The notes beneath the pieces are model-generated. The model was not told the DNA's origin. It saw only the letters and a program-made list of their open reading frames with translations, and searched no databases. A stretch of DNA of 64,000 nucleotides from Baylisascaris procyonis (taxonomy: Eukaryota; Nematoda; Chromadorea; Rhabditida; Ascarididae). Within the stretch, counting starts at the first letter, position 1. Each line of letters opens with the position of its first letter. A program made the position numbers and the translations under genes. The stretch covers positions 882,001-946,000 of the forward strand of contig JAZARR010000200.1 in assembly GCA_037389465.1 (NCBI GenBank), in the 5' to 3' direction. Shown here in pieces: positions 61,925 through 64,000 of this stretch.

Positions 61925-62225
61925 GAAATTAATGCTCCTGGGGTCGCCGTTGGGGTAGGAATCTGATCGGACGGCACTTTAGCATTCTTCTTTTTGAGAA
62001 GAAGACTGTGGACGCCAATCCGTACCTGGAGATGCTAAGTGGGAAGTTAAATCCGTTTATAAAACAGAAGGGTCTTATGTTCATGCGCGACGAGACTCCG
62101 GCTCATTAAACAAAGGCTCTGCGGAGTTTCTTCGACGAAAATGCTCCTCACTTTTGGAATTGGAAGGAGATGGACTGTCACCGGTCGCCACCGAGGAGCT
62201 CAGATCTCATGCTTGCTCCCGATTT

Positions 62226-62235
<10 letters not shown>
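61925..62235 (+). mobile_element. Broken Tc1/mariner-superfamily transposase
   Basis: Two frames together resemble the core of a Tc1/mariner-type transposase. The first (61939-61990) reads VAVGVGI, stop, SDGTLAFFF, like VMVWAGIS.DGK..LVF. After a frameshift comes YLEMLSGKLNPFI, then GLMFMRDETPAH, stop, TKALRSFFDENAPHFW, then HRSPPRSSDL, matching YLEML..K..PF, FQQDGAPPH.SKAV..FLDE and WPARSPDLNP. At least two stops and one frameshift show it is inactive. The similarity ends where the (AT)n tract begins. I saw no terminal inverted repeats. Confidence 0.75.

Positions 62236-62302
<67 letters not shown>
62226..62302. repeat. (AT)n microsatellite abutting the transposase remnant
   Basis: About 75 bp of AT dinucleotides directly after the SPPRSSDL coding segment, interrupting the element. 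Confidence 0.97.
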
Positions 62303-62305
<3 letters not shown>

Positions 62306-64000
62306 TCTATGAACAATGGCTGTACTCTATTAATTACAGTGACAGGTGAATGTGTCACTGTTTGTTACCTAACGAATCGCATCTCGAAATATTTCTTTAA
62401 ACCCTTCAATAGCACATTAATCTTCGATCATTTTTAACTGCGACTGTAGTGAAAAAAGAGACGTGCTAATAGCACCTACTGAATGAGAAATTGATGAGTA
62501 TTTGAAGGTATTTCAACTGAAAAATGAAATCTAGATAGCTGAATAAGCCAATTAAAATTAAAATTGATTAAATCGCCTTAGGGCATTAAAATCACAAATT
62601 ACAAAGTTTTTTTAATAAGAGGTACGAGGAAGAAATTAAACATTTTAACAATCATATTAAATTATTTGAAGATGGGAATTTTTCTCCATTTCCGATGTTC
62701 TTATACCACTGATTCATCGATCATTCATAGCGAAATAATCGCTGAGTTTCCGACCAGCTATTCGAGTTCCTTGTATAAATCTCTAATAAAAAATAATTGA
62801 CTAAAAAAATTAGTACCTTTCAAATTGTTATTTTTCAATTTGTGATAAAAAAAAAAGATATTTAGTAAATTTTTTACCCAAACTTATTTCCCATAAATTT
62901 TTTCGGGAAAATTATTTACCAGAAGGGCAATAAATTGGGAAATACCTATGTACACGTGAATATGACAACTCAACATGTACATCATCGATCAAGTATTAAC
63001 AGTTCATTTAATTGGATCAATAGATAAAAAAAATAATAGTAACTGATATGTTCGGTTCGGGATGTGAATTTTTGCATAAATTAAATTTTAGCATTTAATT
63101 TTTTTTTTATTAATTTTGATTATAGGAGTTGAATTTCTCCCTAATCAATAATAAGTGAAAATTGAATTCTATAGAAAAAAGAAAAAAATTGATCATTTTT
63201 AGAATAAACTTTTTAAAAAAATCTTTAGGAATTAAAAAATATTTTAATTATCTAAAAAAAAAAAACTTTTTTAATTTTTCAAAAAAGAAAGAGGATATCT
63301 TAGGTTAACGAAATTTTATGGTGAACTTTTGTAAATACAACTATTGTTTGATAAAATGATTGATGCGAAGTGAAAAAAATAATAATAATTCTGTCGAGAA
63401 AAACAATTGAAAATATTTTTTCAACTGAATAATTCGATTTGAAAAAAATTCGTATTTTTTATTAAAACATTCTTCTTTGGTTTATAATCGAATTGAAACA
63501 ACAATCTTTCCTTCAATTAAAACACGCTCTATTATTTGTGAATTAAAGCGAACCTATAGTGTTCGCTTAACTATCGATACACCTCAACGTGAATAATAGT
63601 CATAACTATGAATGCTGTTATGCAAAATAATATATAAACAATCCAATCAACACTCTACAACGATAAAATTTCAATTTAGTTAGCAAGAGAGAGGAATACC
63701 CACCCTCCCCACCTAGTCACCTATAATCCACTGATTAACCGTTGAAAGTGCCATCAGTGAAAAAAAAAAAAAATTTTTTTTAATTTCTAAGCCAACTTGA
63801 AATCGTTTTATTGATTTTGAAGAACGAGAAAGAGCACCAATTCTTTTTATGAATCTATGAGATATAAATATGTAAATTTTTCATTAAATTTTCTTTCCTC
63901 TTGAATTCTATTCCTCTTCCTCTCTAATTAAATTTGCATATTTTATTATCGAAACGAAAATATTCTCGAATATAATGAATCGATATAAATAAATTCATTA

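Larger units (their letters stand above)
60585..64000. other. Upstream of OFD1: intergenic DNA
   Basis: No intact gene is seen. It contains a broken Tc1/mariner-type transposase (61925-62235 +), an (AT)n tract, a 9-bp perfect hairpin (62336-62361), and very AT-rich sequence to the right edge. Confidence 0.6.

Overview
The window is nuclear DNA from a nematode. The clearest sign is a complete cuticlin-type ZP gene (19835-24552 +) that follows the nematode cuticlin pattern throughout. All recognised genes are split by spliceosomal introns, intergenic and intronic DNA is very AT-rich with many homopolymer runs, and several genes have a splice acceptor 7-14 nt before their ATG, as expected for spliced-leader trans-splicing. 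I cannot name the species. The 3' splice sites are looser than in Caenorhabditis (TATAG, TTTAAG and TTTCAG are all used).

Layout, left to right: (1) 981-5375 (-), first two coding exons of PNO1, running off the left edge. (2) 7092-16529 (-), complete TBL3/UTP13, 14 exons, 782 aa. (3) 16.6-19.8 kb, intergenic, with a degraded mariner-like fragment and an Asn/Thr-rich open stretch. (4) 19835-24552 (+), cuticlin-like ZP protein, 8 exons, 360 aa. (5) 26.7-31.1 kb (+), four phase-compatible exons of an unrecognised, probably seven-pass membrane protein. (6) 33.2-37.7 kb (-), TMEM86/YhhN-type lysoplasmalogenase with an unresolved 3' end; its intron carries a 517-bp satellite, and directly upstream is a 42-bp satellite of 42 copies. 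(7) 39.5-45.3 kb, minisatellites, a possible small basic-protein gene (41240-42102 +) and unassigned sequence. (8) 45365-48199 (-), complete NDUFB6, 5 exons, 198 aa. (9) 51624-60584 (-), complete OFD1-like coiled-coil protein, 15 exons, 694 aa. (10) 60.6-64 kb, intergenic, with a broken Tc1/mariner-type transposase ending in an (AT)n tract.

Every multi-exon model described as complete was checked by adding exon lengths and phases; each closes in frame to a stop. Functionally the genes are mixed housekeeping and structural: two small-subunit ribosome-biogenesis factors (UTP13 and PNO1) lie head to tail on one strand; the others serve complex I, ether-lipid breakdown, cuticle or extracellular matrix, and the centriole/cilium. 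The most notable non-coding features are the near-perfect 42 x 42-bp array, the 517-bp satellite, two long imperfect hairpins of pre-miRNA size inside introns, and a family of short dispersed motifs built around TGACAAAAGCGCC and GGACATTTGCGCC.
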